DNA of 64,000 bases from Hirschia sp964352025 (GTDB lineage Bacteria > Pseudomonadota > Alphaproteobacteria > Caulobacterales > Hyphomonadaceae). Both the position numbers and the translations under genes were made by a program. The DNA is taken from the NCBI GenBank assembly GCA_964352025.1, contig CAYGPZ010000008.1:1-64000 (forward strand), in the 5' to 3' direction. Numbering within the stretch: position 1 is the first letter of the stretch; every line of letters begins with the position of its first letter. The notes under the pieces were generated by a model. The model did not search any database and was not told the origin of the DNA. It saw only the letters and a list, made by a program, of their open reading frames with translations. Shown here piece after piece: positions 53,232 to 61,254 of this stretch.

Positions 53232-54743
53232 TTATGCTGAGCGGGCCAAGATCCTTCTGCGCTCAACTGATGAGGGAATTCGCAGAGATTCCCGATATTT
53301 AGCAACTGTACGTCTGGCAATGTCGATTCCGTGCGCCCGAAGACGCTCAACAATCTGATCATCGGACAGAACAGCATCAGGTGCCTCGCCATCAATCATG
53401 GCTTTAATACGGTATCTTACAGCCTCAGCAGAGTGAGCTTCACCGCCCTTAATTGCGGGAATTGACGCCGAGAAAAAGTATTTCAATTCAAATACACCGC
53501 GCGGTGTCGACATAAATTTATTTGATGTCACGCGGGACACCGTCGACTCGTGCATATCAACTGCATCTGCGACCGTTTTCAAATTTAGCGGGCGCAATGC
53601 CTGAACACCTCGCACGAAGAAACCGTCCTGTTGTCGAATAATTTCCTGAGATACTTTAAGTATTGTACGTGCACGCTGATCCAGGCTTTTCATCAGCCAA
53701 TTGGCATTCGCGTGACACTCGGAGACGAATTCTTTTTCATTTTCTGAACGCGCAACACTAGAAACTTCGGCGTAGTAAGACCGATCAAGCAATACTTTTG
53801 GCAGCGTGTCAGAGTTCAACTCAACAGCAAACATACCATTGCTCAATTCCCGCACAAAGACATCAGGAACAACTGTCGGTGCAGCATCACCTGCAAAACC
53901 AGCAGCAGGTCGTGGAGATAAATCTCTTAGTTCCGCTAACATTTCAGATAGATCTTCGCGATCTACACCGCACACTTCCGCCAACCCTTTTAAATTACCT
54001 TTGGCAATCATTTCGAGGTTTTCAATCATGGCGTCCATTGCTGGATCAAAGCGGTTCTTTTCTTTGAGCTGAATAATCAGACAGTCTTCAAGAGAATTTG
54101 CAAAAACACCTGTCGGCTCAAATCCCTTACAGACATTGAGTATGCGCTCAATATGATCAACATCAGTCCCCAGCATTTCAGCTATTTGGGCTGGATCAGT
54201 GCGCATATATCCAACTTCGTCGGTCTCATCAATTAGACGCTGTGCAACAAACTTATCGACACCAACAAGCCCGGACATTTTCAACTGCTCTTCCAAATGA
54301 GAGCGCAATGTAACCTCTTCGCAAAGATTACTCTCAAAATCAAAAGTATCTCCGCTGGAGCCACCACCACCTTTACCTGCAGAGGACCAGTCCATAGATG
54401 CTGAAGGTCCGCTTACAGAGCCCGCGCCAGCATCAGAACTGACCTGCTCAGAGGGACTATCTGCTTCAAATGCATCTTCCCGTGGCGCATCAAGATTACC
54501 TTGCGCTTCTCCAGCACCAAGGTCTAATTCGCTTGAAGACGGCGCATCTGTGGCATCAGCCTTCGGCGCAGCATCTTCAGAACCGTCACCCTTTTGAATA
54601 AGGGGATTCTTTTCTATCTCGGCTTCGACATATTCGGCGAGTTCGATATTTGAAAGTTGCAGCAGTTTGATAGCTTGCTGCAATTGAGGTGTCATGACCA
54701 GTGATTGGCCCTGACGCATCTGCAAACGTTGAGAAATCGCCAT
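53232..54743 (-). CDS. rpoN: RNA polymerase sigma-54 factor
   Basis: 503-residue sigma-54, used for nitrogen, flagellar and other genes with activators. Region I MTPQLQQAIKLLQLSNIELA with the Gln-rich activator-interaction part, an acidic linker (about 50-130), the core-binding domain, the HTH LNLKTVADAVDMHESTVSRV and the RpoN box ARRTVAKYRESLRIPSS at the end. Nine bases after lptB; order lptB-rpoN-hpf-ptsN is canonical. Confidence 0.97.
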   Translation of the reverse strand: MAISQRLQMRQGQSLVMTPQLQQAIKLLQLSNIELAEYVEAEIEKNPLIQKGDGSEDAAPKADATDAPSSSELDLGAGEAQGNLDAPREDAFEADSPSEQVSSDAGAGSVSGPSASMDWSSAGKGGGGSSGDTFDFESNLCEEVTLRSHLEEQLKMSGLVGVDKFVAQRLIDETDEVGYMRTDPAQIAEMLGTDVDHIERILNVCKGFEPTGVFANSLEDCLIIQLKEKNRFDPAMDAMIENLEMIAKGNLKGLAEVCGVDREDLSEMLAELRDLSPRPAAGFAGDAAPTVVPDVFVRELSNGMFAVELNSDTLPKVLLDRSYYAEVSSVARSENEKEFVSECHANANWLMKSLDQRARTILKVSQEIIRQQDGFFVRGVQALRPLNLKTVADAVDMHESTVSRVTSNKFMSTPRGVFELKYFFSASIPAIKGGEAHSAEAVRYRIKAMIDGEAPDAVLSDDQIVERLRAHGIDIARRTVAKYRESLRIPSSVERRRILARSA

Positions 54744-54752
54744 ACGCGCCCC

Positions 54753-55523
54753 CTAGGCCGCGAACCGGTCCCCAAGATAGACCCGACGCACATCTTTGTT
54801 AGCCAGAATTTCATCTGGCTGACCTTCAAAGAGTACTTCACCTTCATAGATAATGGAGGCGCGATCAACAATATCAAGCATTTCACGAACTTGGTGGTCT
54901 GTAATCAACACGCCTAAACCGCGTTGCTTCAAATACCGCACCAAGTCTGAAATATCAGACACTGCTAATGGGTCGATCCCGGCGAAGGGTTCGTCCAACA
55001 AAATAAAACTTGGCCGGGAAGCAAGTGCACGTGCAATCTCTACACGGCGGCGTTCACCACCTGATAGAGAGTTTGCACTCTGTCCTTTTAGATGAGCAAC
55101 GTTCAATTCATCCATGAGAGAAGCAACCAATTCATGGCGTTTCTCTCGAGATTTTTCTGTTAGCTCAGCAACACTCATTATGTTTTGTTCAACGGTCATG
55201 CCTCGGAAAATCGAATTTTCCTGAGGAAGGTAACCGACACCAAGGCGTGCGCGTTGGTACATCGGTAACGCTGTCACATCCTCTCCGTCAATTTCCACAC
55301 ATCCGTTGTCCACAGCAATGAGTCCCATGATCATATAGAAACAGGTAGTTTTACCCGCTCCGTTCGGCCCTAACAGCCCGACTATTTCACCGCGTTGAAG
55401 AGAAAGAGAAACATCTTTAACAACGCTCCGACCTTTAAAAGCCTTAGCAATGTTCAATGCCTGAAGGCCACTTTTGCCTTCTGCCCCTTCTGTACTCGAC
55501 TGAATAATCGTCTGTTCGGTCAT
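54753..55523 (-). CDS. lptB: LPS export ATPase LptB
   Basis: ABC ATPase driving lipopolysaccharide extraction by LptFG. 256 residues. Walker A GLLGPNGAGKTTCFYMIMGL, signature LSGGERRRVEIARALASRPS, Walker B FILLDEPFAGIDPLAVSD. The order rnd-lptC-lptA-lptB-rpoN is preserved. Confidence 0.96.
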   Translation of the reverse strand: MTEQTIIQSSTEGAEGKSGLQALNIAKAFKGRSVVKDVSLSLQRGEIVGLLGPNGAGKTTCFYMIMGLIAVDNGCVEIDGEDVTALPMYQRARLGVGYLPQENSIFRGMTVEQNIMSVAELTEKSREKRHELVASLMDELNVAHLKGQSANSLSGGERRRVEIARALASRPSFILLDEPFAGIDPLAVSDISDLVRYLKQRGLGVLITDHQVREMLDIVDRASIIYEGEVLFEGQPDEILANKDVRRVYLGDRFAA

Positions 55524-55587
55524 TAGAACTCAACACCATTAAAATCAGGTTAGAACTTGCCCACAAATCTTCGCAGACATTATTAAT

Positions 55588-56124
55588 TTATTGGATAGGA
55601 CTCGCATCGACGTTTTCAATCACCGTACGAACGCGTCCCTGTTCACCACCATCCATATTGTAACGACCGCGCGGAATATCGATAACTAAGTGACTTCCGG
55701 CTAGAACCCCGTCAGCATTTGTCACCAATACATTCCCAGAAAGAGTGATGCGTTCTTTTTCAGCACTGTAAATTCCGCGTTCCGCTTTTACGCGCTCAAC
55801 CGGCGTTATGTAATAGACGTCACCTTCAGCACGAATATCTTTCAAAGCACTCGCACCTGCAGGACCTAATTCTTCTTTGCGTTTTTGTTGATCTTCTCTG
55901 CTCCAGTAACTTACAATCACTTCTTGAGCGCGAATACGGGACTCGCCTTGGATAACATCCACATTACCGGTGTAAATCGCTTCATGTTTAAGATCATCGA
56001 GCACAAAGCTATCGGCAGTAATTTCAATCGGACCATCAGAGGTACCAAGTTGAGCATGAGCCAATGGGGTCATCACAACGAATGACGCCACAAATGCGAG
56101 AATAGCCCGTTTTACATTAATCAT
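55588..56124 (-). CDS. lptA: LPS transport periplasmic protein LptA
   Basis: Periplasmic bridge protein of LPS transport, 178 residues from ATG 56124 with AGAGGAAAG upstream. A cleavable signal peptide is VKRAILAFVASFVVMTPLAHAQ in parts, ending near AHA-Q. The OstA-like beta-jellyroll is clear: PIEITADSFVLDD, YTGNVDVIQGESRIRAQEVI and ITLSGNVLVTNADGVLAGSH. The frame extends to 56247 without a plausible start. Confidence 0.92.
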   Translation of the reverse strand: MINVKRAILAFVASFVVMTPLAHAQLGTSDGPIEITADSFVLDDLKHEAIYTGNVDVIQGESRIRAQEVIVSYWSREDQQKRKEELGPAGASALKDIRAEGDVYYITPVERVKAERGIYSAEKERITLSGNVLVTNADGVLAGSHLVIDIPRGRYNMDGGEQGRVRTVIENVDASPIQ

Positions 56125-56221
56125 GCTAACTTTCCTCTTAACTGTGCAATCCACATTACATTTCAACATAGTCTTTGTCGCCATTTTTCTTGTCCGCACT
56201 GCTAAATCTCGTTTTTCATAA

Positions 56222-56920
56222 CTAGTTTTGCGTATCACTTTCAGCATTCTCAGCCGAAGGTGCAGGTTTCACATCACCAGATGAAGAATTATTCGTCGAA
56301 TTTTCGTCCTGCAGCCGAGTCCATACATTCCCGGTTAGCAATATTTCTTTTCCGCCATCAATGATCTCGTATTTGTCGGCGCGGAATTCTCCAAAATCGC
56401 CCCAACCTTTAAGAGGTGTTTCACCGACAATACGGTTCTCTGCGATATAGACCAGTGCGTGTTGTGAAAGCAGCTCATTTCCGGAAGCGTCTACCAGATG
56501 AACATCACCTTCCAATGTAAGCATCTGATTTCCACGGTCATAGACGCCAGTTTTAGCCTCAACCATCCCACCAATACCGTCTTCCAAAACCGGTAGTTGA
56601 AGGTCAACAACTTCCAATTCATCTAGCCTGCGTTTGGCGGTTCCTGCGGTTAGGATATATGTATTTCCATTGTCATCACGTCCCGAAAAACGTGGGTTGA
56701 TCATAGTTACACCGCTAACAGGGTCTGCATGCTGCACATTGCCTGACGTGAAACCATGCACAATCACAGGACCAATCAACCACCCTGCGGAAATTGCTAT
56801 TCCTGCCATAAACAGCATACGCAACAATCCAACCAGGCTTGAACGAAACCGAGCCTGAGTCAGAGTGGTAACCCGGCGCGGCTCCCAAAGATCCATTTTA
56901 TTTTGAGTAAGCGCGTCCAA
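56222..56920 (-). CDS. lptC: LPS transport protein LptC
   Basis: Inner-membrane-anchored LptC, 232 residues. One helix at about residues 28-55 (LLRMLFMAGIAISAGWLIGP). The periplasmic beta-jellyroll has MINPRFSGRDDNGNTYILTA, MLTLEGDVHLVDASGNELLS and EILLTGNVWTRLQ. Its end (disordered Ser/Asn/Glu) precedes the LptA start by about 100 bases, with a frame gap rather than overlap. Confidence 0.9.
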   Translation of the reverse strand: MDALTQNKMDLWEPRRVTTLTQARFRSSLVGLLRMLFMAGIAISAGWLIGPVIVHGFTSGNVQHADPVSGVTMINPRFSGRDDNGNTYILTAGTAKRRLDELEVVDLQLPVLEDGIGGMVEAKTGVYDRGNQMLTLEGDVHLVDASGNELLSQHALVYIAENRIVGETPLKGWGDFGEFRADKYEIIDGGKEILLTGNVWTRLQDENSTNNSSSGDVKPAPSAENAESDTQN

Positions 56921-57008
56921 GTCTAACCCCGAGTATAAAAACAGCCTGTTATTTCATCTAACAAACTAAGAATGAATCTTGTCTGCACTATGACTAAATA
57001 TTGATGCC

Positions 57009-57623
57009 CTAACTATGCGCAAAAATATCTGTGTCTGGCCATCCAGCCAAATCCAAATCTGCGCGCTTTGGAAGAAAGTCGAAACAGGCTTGCGCCATAT
57101 CCATACGCCCTTCCCGTTCCAGCATGGAAACGAGCTTCTCACGAATCTCATGTAGATAGAGAACATCTGATGCAGCATAAGCAAGTTGCGCATCGGACAA
57201 TTCATCTGCTCCCCAATCAGAAGACTGTTGAGCTTTAGACATATCTGCGCTGCACAATTCTCTGCTTACATCTTTGAGGCCGTGGCGATCTGTATAGGTT
57301 CGCGCTAGTTTTGACGCGATTTTAGTGCAGAATATCGGCGCGCATTCTATTCCCAACCATTTTTTCATCATGGCAACATCAAAACGCGCAAAGTGGAATA
57401 TTTTCAAGACATTCGTATCTGACATCAGCGCTTTTAAATTAGGGCAGTCAAATGATGATCTGTCCAACCGAACGACGTGCTGATCTTCTGAACCATCAGA
57501 CAATTGCACAACACACAATTGATCCCGATGAAACTCGAGCCCCATAGCCTCTGTGTCGACGGCAATTATGGAACCAAGCTTTAATCCGTCAGGTAAATCA
57601 CCTTGATGGTATTTGATCGCCAT
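57009..57623 (-). CDS. rnd: Ribonuclease D-like 3'-5' exonuclease
   Basis: A 204-residue DEDDy exonuclease of the RNase D type, shorter than E. coli RNase D and without the HRDC domains. Catalytic segments: VDTEAMGLEF (Asp, Glu), FHFARFDVAMM, and LAYAASDVLYLHEI (Asp, Tyr). It is upstream of lptC on the same strand, the conserved alphaproteobacterial order. Confidence 0.9.
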   Translation of the reverse strand: MAIKYHQGDLPDGLKLGSIIAVDTEAMGLEFHRDQLCVVQLSDGSEDQHVVRLDRSSFDCPNLKALMSDTNVLKIFHFARFDVAMMKKWLGIECAPIFCTKIASKLARTYTDRHGLKDVSRELCSADMSKAQQSSDWGADELSDAQLAYAASDVLYLHEIREKLVSMLEREGRMDMAQACFDFLPKRADLDLAGWPDTDIFAHS

Positions 57624-57772
57624 AATTTATTCCTTCGTCTAAAATAGTAACTTGCGTCACTTGTTTAGACCAACAAAGCTAACTTTTACCATAGAAGTTT
57701 GTTGTTTTTCGTAACCTACGCCAATAAACTCTAGGAATTAGACATAAAACCCACACTCTGACACAGAGAAGG

Positions 57773-58837
57773 TCAGGTAAATTTACTTGGCGCTGCCGTG
57801 GAATCCCGTTCAATCAACGTGTAATCCAACCACTTGCTTTGCCCAGCTAGAGGCAATGGCTTATCGTCTTTGGGGAAGATCATACTGTCTAGCAACTCAA
57901 CTGCTGTCGAACCAATCTCCGAAACAGGTTGGTGAATTGTTGTCAGATGCGGCCAGATACTCGTTGCAATAGGCGAATCATCAAACCCCACAACAGATAA
58001 ATCGCCGGGCAAAATCAGACCCTGCCGTGATCCCGCACCTATTACGCCAGCTGCCATGTCGTCGTTAGCCGCAAATATAGCTGTTGGACGCGGGTCAAAT
58101 TCCAACATCCTCTCAGCTGCTTTCATCCCTGAGAGATAAGTGAAATCACCCTGCTCGACCATAAGCGGGTTCACTTCCAAACCAGCCTCGGCCATCGCGT
58201 CGCAAAACCCTTTAAAACGCAATGTGCTTCCGGCTTGATCTTTACGGCCTTTAATAAAACCAATCCGTGAATGGCCCAAAGAAATCAATTTTTGCGTCAG
58301 ACTTTTGGCAGCTGCTCTATTATCAATTCCCAATTCAACTGCATGCGAAAGGCGGTTTTTCTTCGAACTCACGCTACCCGTTGTAAAGACTGCGGGAATT
58401 TTCTCTCGCGCTATGACTTTGCGTATCGCTGGCTCATCTCCCATAGGAGACGGGAGAATAATACCATCCCATTGCGACCCATATTGTTGCGCCAGCGTTT
58501 CAGCAGAAACTTCAGCATCTGCCCGAATAACGACAAGCTGGTGTCCCAAACGACCAGCAATCTCCACCGCCCCAAGCAATAATTCGCCAAGATAGGAGCT
58601 GGAAGGGTTTCCATACAGCAAGCATATGCGCGCAACTTTAGCGCCGGCAAGCCGTCTTGCACCAATATTAGGACGGTATTTCAGCTTCTTAATAGATTCT
58701 TGGACCGAAACCCGAGTTGCTTCTCGGACGCTCGCTTCGCCATTTATAACGCGCGAGACAGTCATTGGAGAAACTCCAGCATCGCGCGCAACATCCGATA
58801 GCGTTATCGATTTGGAGCGTGTTCTATCAGATGCCAA
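57773..58837 (-). CDS. LacI-family transcriptional regulator
   Basis: 354 residues. N-terminal HTH (SITLSDVARDAGVSPMTVSR then VINGEASV) at about residues 10-32, and a periplasmic-binding-protein-like sugar-sensing domain (about 65-340) with IGIDNRAAAKSLTQKLI, FIKGRKDQAGSTLRFKGF and VVGFDDSPIATSIWPHLTTI. It is divergent from the glucan operon, 524 bases away; control of that operon is a guess from position. Effector unknown. Confidence 0.9.
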   Translation of the reverse strand: MASDRTRSKSITLSDVARDAGVSPMTVSRVINGEASVREATRVSVQESIKKLKYRPNIGARRLAGAKVARICLLYGNPSSSYLGELLLGAVEIAGRLGHQLVVIRADAEVSAETLAQQYGSQWDGIILPSPMGDEPAIRKVIAREKIPAVFTTGSVSSKKNRLSHAVELGIDNRAAAKSLTQKLISLGHSRIGFIKGRKDQAGSTLRFKGFCDAMAEAGLEVNPLMVEQGDFTYLSGMKAAERMLEFDPRPTAIFAANDDMAAGVIGAGSRQGLILPGDLSVVGFDDSPIATSIWPHLTTIHQPVSEIGSTAVELLDSMIFPKDDKPLPLAGQSKWLDYTLIERDSTAAPSKFT

Positions 58838-58941
58838 AATCTTCCCCGTAAAATATTCTATGCCTAATTTTCAGGCCCCTAATTTTATTTAGGGCATAAA
58901 TACCAAAAACAACAACCAAAACCAGCCAATTAAGGTATATC

Positions 58942-58978
58942 ATCCTAATAAATAGCAGGTTTCCCGAATAATTAGGAT
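58942..58978. promoter_or_regulatory. Inverted repeat between lacI-type gene and opgG
   Basis: ATCCTAAT (58942-58949) and its reverse complement ATTAGGAT (58971-58978), separated by 21 bases. It may be an operator for the LacI-type regulator or an RNA hairpin. Spacing is wider than usual LacI-family operators. Confidence 0.35.
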
Positions 58979-59336
58979 CAGAATGCCACGATTCCCAATG
59001 ATTACGAATTCTTCATATACCGCAGAATCTTCAATAGTTATGGGGCATTAAGCAAATTGGATTAAGTTTTCTTCTTAGCTTACTGATTTTTCACATGAAA
59101 CTTATCCCAAAATCCGGCAATAAAGCATCCAGAGTTAACATGGAGGACGAAAGAGTTCATGGGATCATAAGAGCCCAGCTTAAATTTGATACTGTGAAAC
59201 ATACGTCCGGCTAATTGGGAGACAACTCAATTCAGCCTCTACTTCTGAGATAACAGAAACCCACAACACACAAAATAATAACGAAACGACAACAGAAAAT
59301 TTCTGAATTCGAGAGACCGATCCCTCTCTACAAATG

Positions 59337-59352
59337 TAAACAAAAGGTTAAC
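59337..59352. promoter_or_regulatory. Candidate CtrA box upstream of opgG
   Basis: TAAA-CAAAAGG-TTAAC matches TTAA-N7-TTAAC with one mismatch and ends 10 bases before the opgG ATG. Chance occurrence is plausible in this AT-rich stretch. Confidence 0.35.
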
Positions 59353-59361
59353 AAAACTTAA

Positions 59362-61023
59362 ATGACGCGCCCCTCCATCACAGCACTGATATCTTGGATA
59401 CTGATATCTGTAGTAGCTTGCATGCCTGCTAGCTCCGCTCCCGATGCCGCGCGCGATATGGTAGCTCCATCAGATGCACCGTTTTCGTTTGACCTTTTAT
59501 CTGAAGTTATGGAAGCACGCTCAAAAGCTACATACGAAGCACCTTCAAGAGATGAACTCCCTGAACTACTGAGCTCTATGACGTATGATGAGCACAGAGC
59601 TATTCGTCACGACCCAGAAAAAGCATATTGGAAAGATCAATCAACGTTCGAAATGCAAGCATTCCATTTAGGTGGAATATTCTGGGAAACAGTTCGTGTG
59701 TACGCTGTCGACGACAAAAAAGTTACACCGGTCGGCTTCAACTCTGATGACTTTATTTATCGTCCGCCCTTAAACCCTGTTGATTTTGAAGACTTTGTCA
59801 TGCCAGGTGTTGCAGGGTTCAGGCTCGCCTACCCATTAAACACTGAAGAATATAAAGACGAGTTGGTCTCATTCATTGGTGCAAGCTATTTCCGAGCTCT
59901 AGGTGAAGGAAGCCTTTACGGACTTTCAGCTCGCGGACTTGCACTCAACACAGCAACGGCAGCTGGCGAAGAGTTTCCACGCTTTTCTGACTTCTACATC
60001 GAGACACCAGCAGAAGATGCAACAAGTGTAACCGTCTACGCGGCACTCGATAGCAAATCAGTCACCGGCGCTTATAAATTCGTAATTACGCCCGGCCCAG
60101 ACACAATTATGGACGTAACCGCCCGTCTTTACTTTAGAAAAGATGTTGCGCGTTTAGGTGTCGCTCCGCTTACAAGCATGTATCTATACTCGGACACCAA
60201 CCATCGTTTTGACGATTATCGTGGTCGCGTTCACGACAGTGATGGCCTGAAAATCGTGCGTGAAAATGGCGACCATTTATGGCGCAACCTGAACAACCCA
60301 CAAAAACTTGCCAATTCCTACTTTGCTGAAACCAATCCACGTGCTTTTGGTCTCATGCAACGTAATCGCGACTTTGATATGTATCAGGATGCTGAAGCAC
60401 ACTATGAGCGTCGCCCAAGCTTGCTGGTTGAACCTGTCGGTGATTGGGGTAAGGGCCATGTTTCCCTTGTTGAAATTCCGACAGACCTAGAAATCAATGA
60501 CAATATAGTCGCTTTCTGGACGCCTTCGGATACTCCAAAAGCTGGCGAATTTAGAGAATTTTCCTACCGTCTAAGTTGGGGCGATGTTGAACGCCCGATG
60601 AATGACGAAGATGTAATTTCAAATCCAACTTCTGACACAATTCCGGACACATTTCTGCCCAAAGAGAGCGTAGAACACAACGCATTCGCCAAGGTAATTG
60701 GCCTACGCGGAGGTATGGGCGGTGTCTCCGGAACAGTTGGTAAAAATACGCTGCGTAAGTTTGTCGTCGATTTTGAAGGAGGCCCTCTGGAAAACCTCCC
60801 TGAAGGTGCAGACGTCAAATCAGTCATAAATATTAGTCGGGGTGACCTTGTGCATTCTTCTCTCTCTCGCATTGGCTCAAGCAATGTTTGGAGATTGGTT
60901 CTGGATGCACGGACAAACTCAGACAAACCTATGGAATTAAACGCTTATCTTAAAGACGGCGAAAATCGTCTTTCGGAAATCTGGCTATATCAATGGAGAT
61001 CTGGCGATGAAAAACCACTCTAA
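59362..61023 (+). CDS. opgG: Glucan biosynthesis protein G
   Basis: Periplasmic OpgG/MdoG that adds or shapes branches of osmoregulated periplasmic glucans. 553 residues including a signal peptide ending near ASSAPDAA. Family segments are FDLLSEVMEARSKATYEAP, FRLAYPLN, SFIGASYFRALGEGSLYGLS, GLALNTATAAGEEFPRF and SYRLSW late. OpgD is the near relative; the genetic link to opgH suggests opgG. The start has only a distant AAGG. It overlaps the downstream small ORF by 17 bases. Confidence 0.92.
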   Translation: MTRPSITALISWILISVVACMPASSAPDAARDMVAPSDAPFSFDLLSEVMEARSKATYEAPSRDELPELLSSMTYDEHRAIRHDPEKAYWKDQSTFEMQAFHLGGIFWETVRVYAVDDKKVTPVGFNSDDFIYRPPLNPVDFEDFVMPGVAGFRLAYPLNTEEYKDELVSFIGASYFRALGEGSLYGLSARGLALNTATAAGEEFPRFSDFYIETPAEDATSVTVYAALDSKSVTGAYKFVITPGPDTIMDVTARLYFRKDVARLGVAPLTSMYLYSDTNHRFDDYRGRVHDSDGLKIVRENGDHLWRNLNNPQKLANSYFAETNPRAFGLMQRNRDFDMYQDAEAHYERRPSLLVEPVGDWGKGHVSLVEIPTDLEINDNIVAFWTPSDTPKAGEFREFSYRLSWGDVERPMNDEDVISNPTSDTIPDTFLPKESVEHNAFAKVIGLRGGMGGVSGTVGKNTLRKFVVDFEGGPLENLPEGADVKSVINISRGDLVHSSLSRIGSSNVWRLVLDARTNSDKPMELNAYLKDGENRLSEIWLYQWRSGDEKPL

Positions 61024-61165
61024 CAAAATGAACTCTGGTTCAAAGTCATCAATGCGCGGCCTACCAAATGCGCCAATGGCTATGCCTGCTCAATCCCTAG
61101 AGCGTCGTCGTGAACGTCGGGTATCTTCCCCCCTTCCATTTACGACACGCATGGCCGCTAAATAA
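61007..61165 (+). CDS. 52-residue ORF resembling the OpgH N-terminus
   Basis: An ORF starting inside the end of opgG (ATG 61007) and ending in TAA at 61163-61165. Its translation contains LPNAPMAMPAQSLERRRERR, close to the motif near the start of OpgH proteins (LPxxAPLxMPxQSL) followed by a basic stretch. In other bacteria this is joined to the membrane body. Here the body starts separately at 61255 with its own TAAGG ribosome binding site, 89 bases later and in another frame. Either OpgH has split into two polypeptides, or this is a decayed N-terminus. Confidence 0.55.
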   Translation: MKNHSNKMNSGSKSSMRGLPNAPMAMPAQSLERRRERRVSSPLPFTTRMAAK

Positions 61166-61254
61166 AGCTGGCCTCAATGCATATTTTATCTATTTCAGCT
61201 CCAATTTCGATATAAGCTATTACATATAGCCGCATGGGGCTGTAAGGTTGCCTC

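Larger units (their letters stand above)
58838..59361. other. Divergent intergenic region, LacI gene to opgG
   Basis: 524 bases without a convincing gene. Near the LacI start, GCCCCTAATTTTATTTAGGGC (58876-58896; 21 bases are described by arms GCCCCTA and TAGGGC) forms a dyad. At 58942-58978 the arms ATCCTAAT and ATTAGGAT lie 21 bases apart. A CtrA-like TAAA-N7-TTAA-C is at 59337-59352. A 39-residue ORF at 59095-59214 is not supported. The region probably holds the promoters of both genes. Confidence 0.5.

Noticed and set aside
59095..59214. 39-residue ORF in the lacI-opgG gap
   Set aside because: No ribosome binding site, no recognisable sequence, and location in a probable promoter region.
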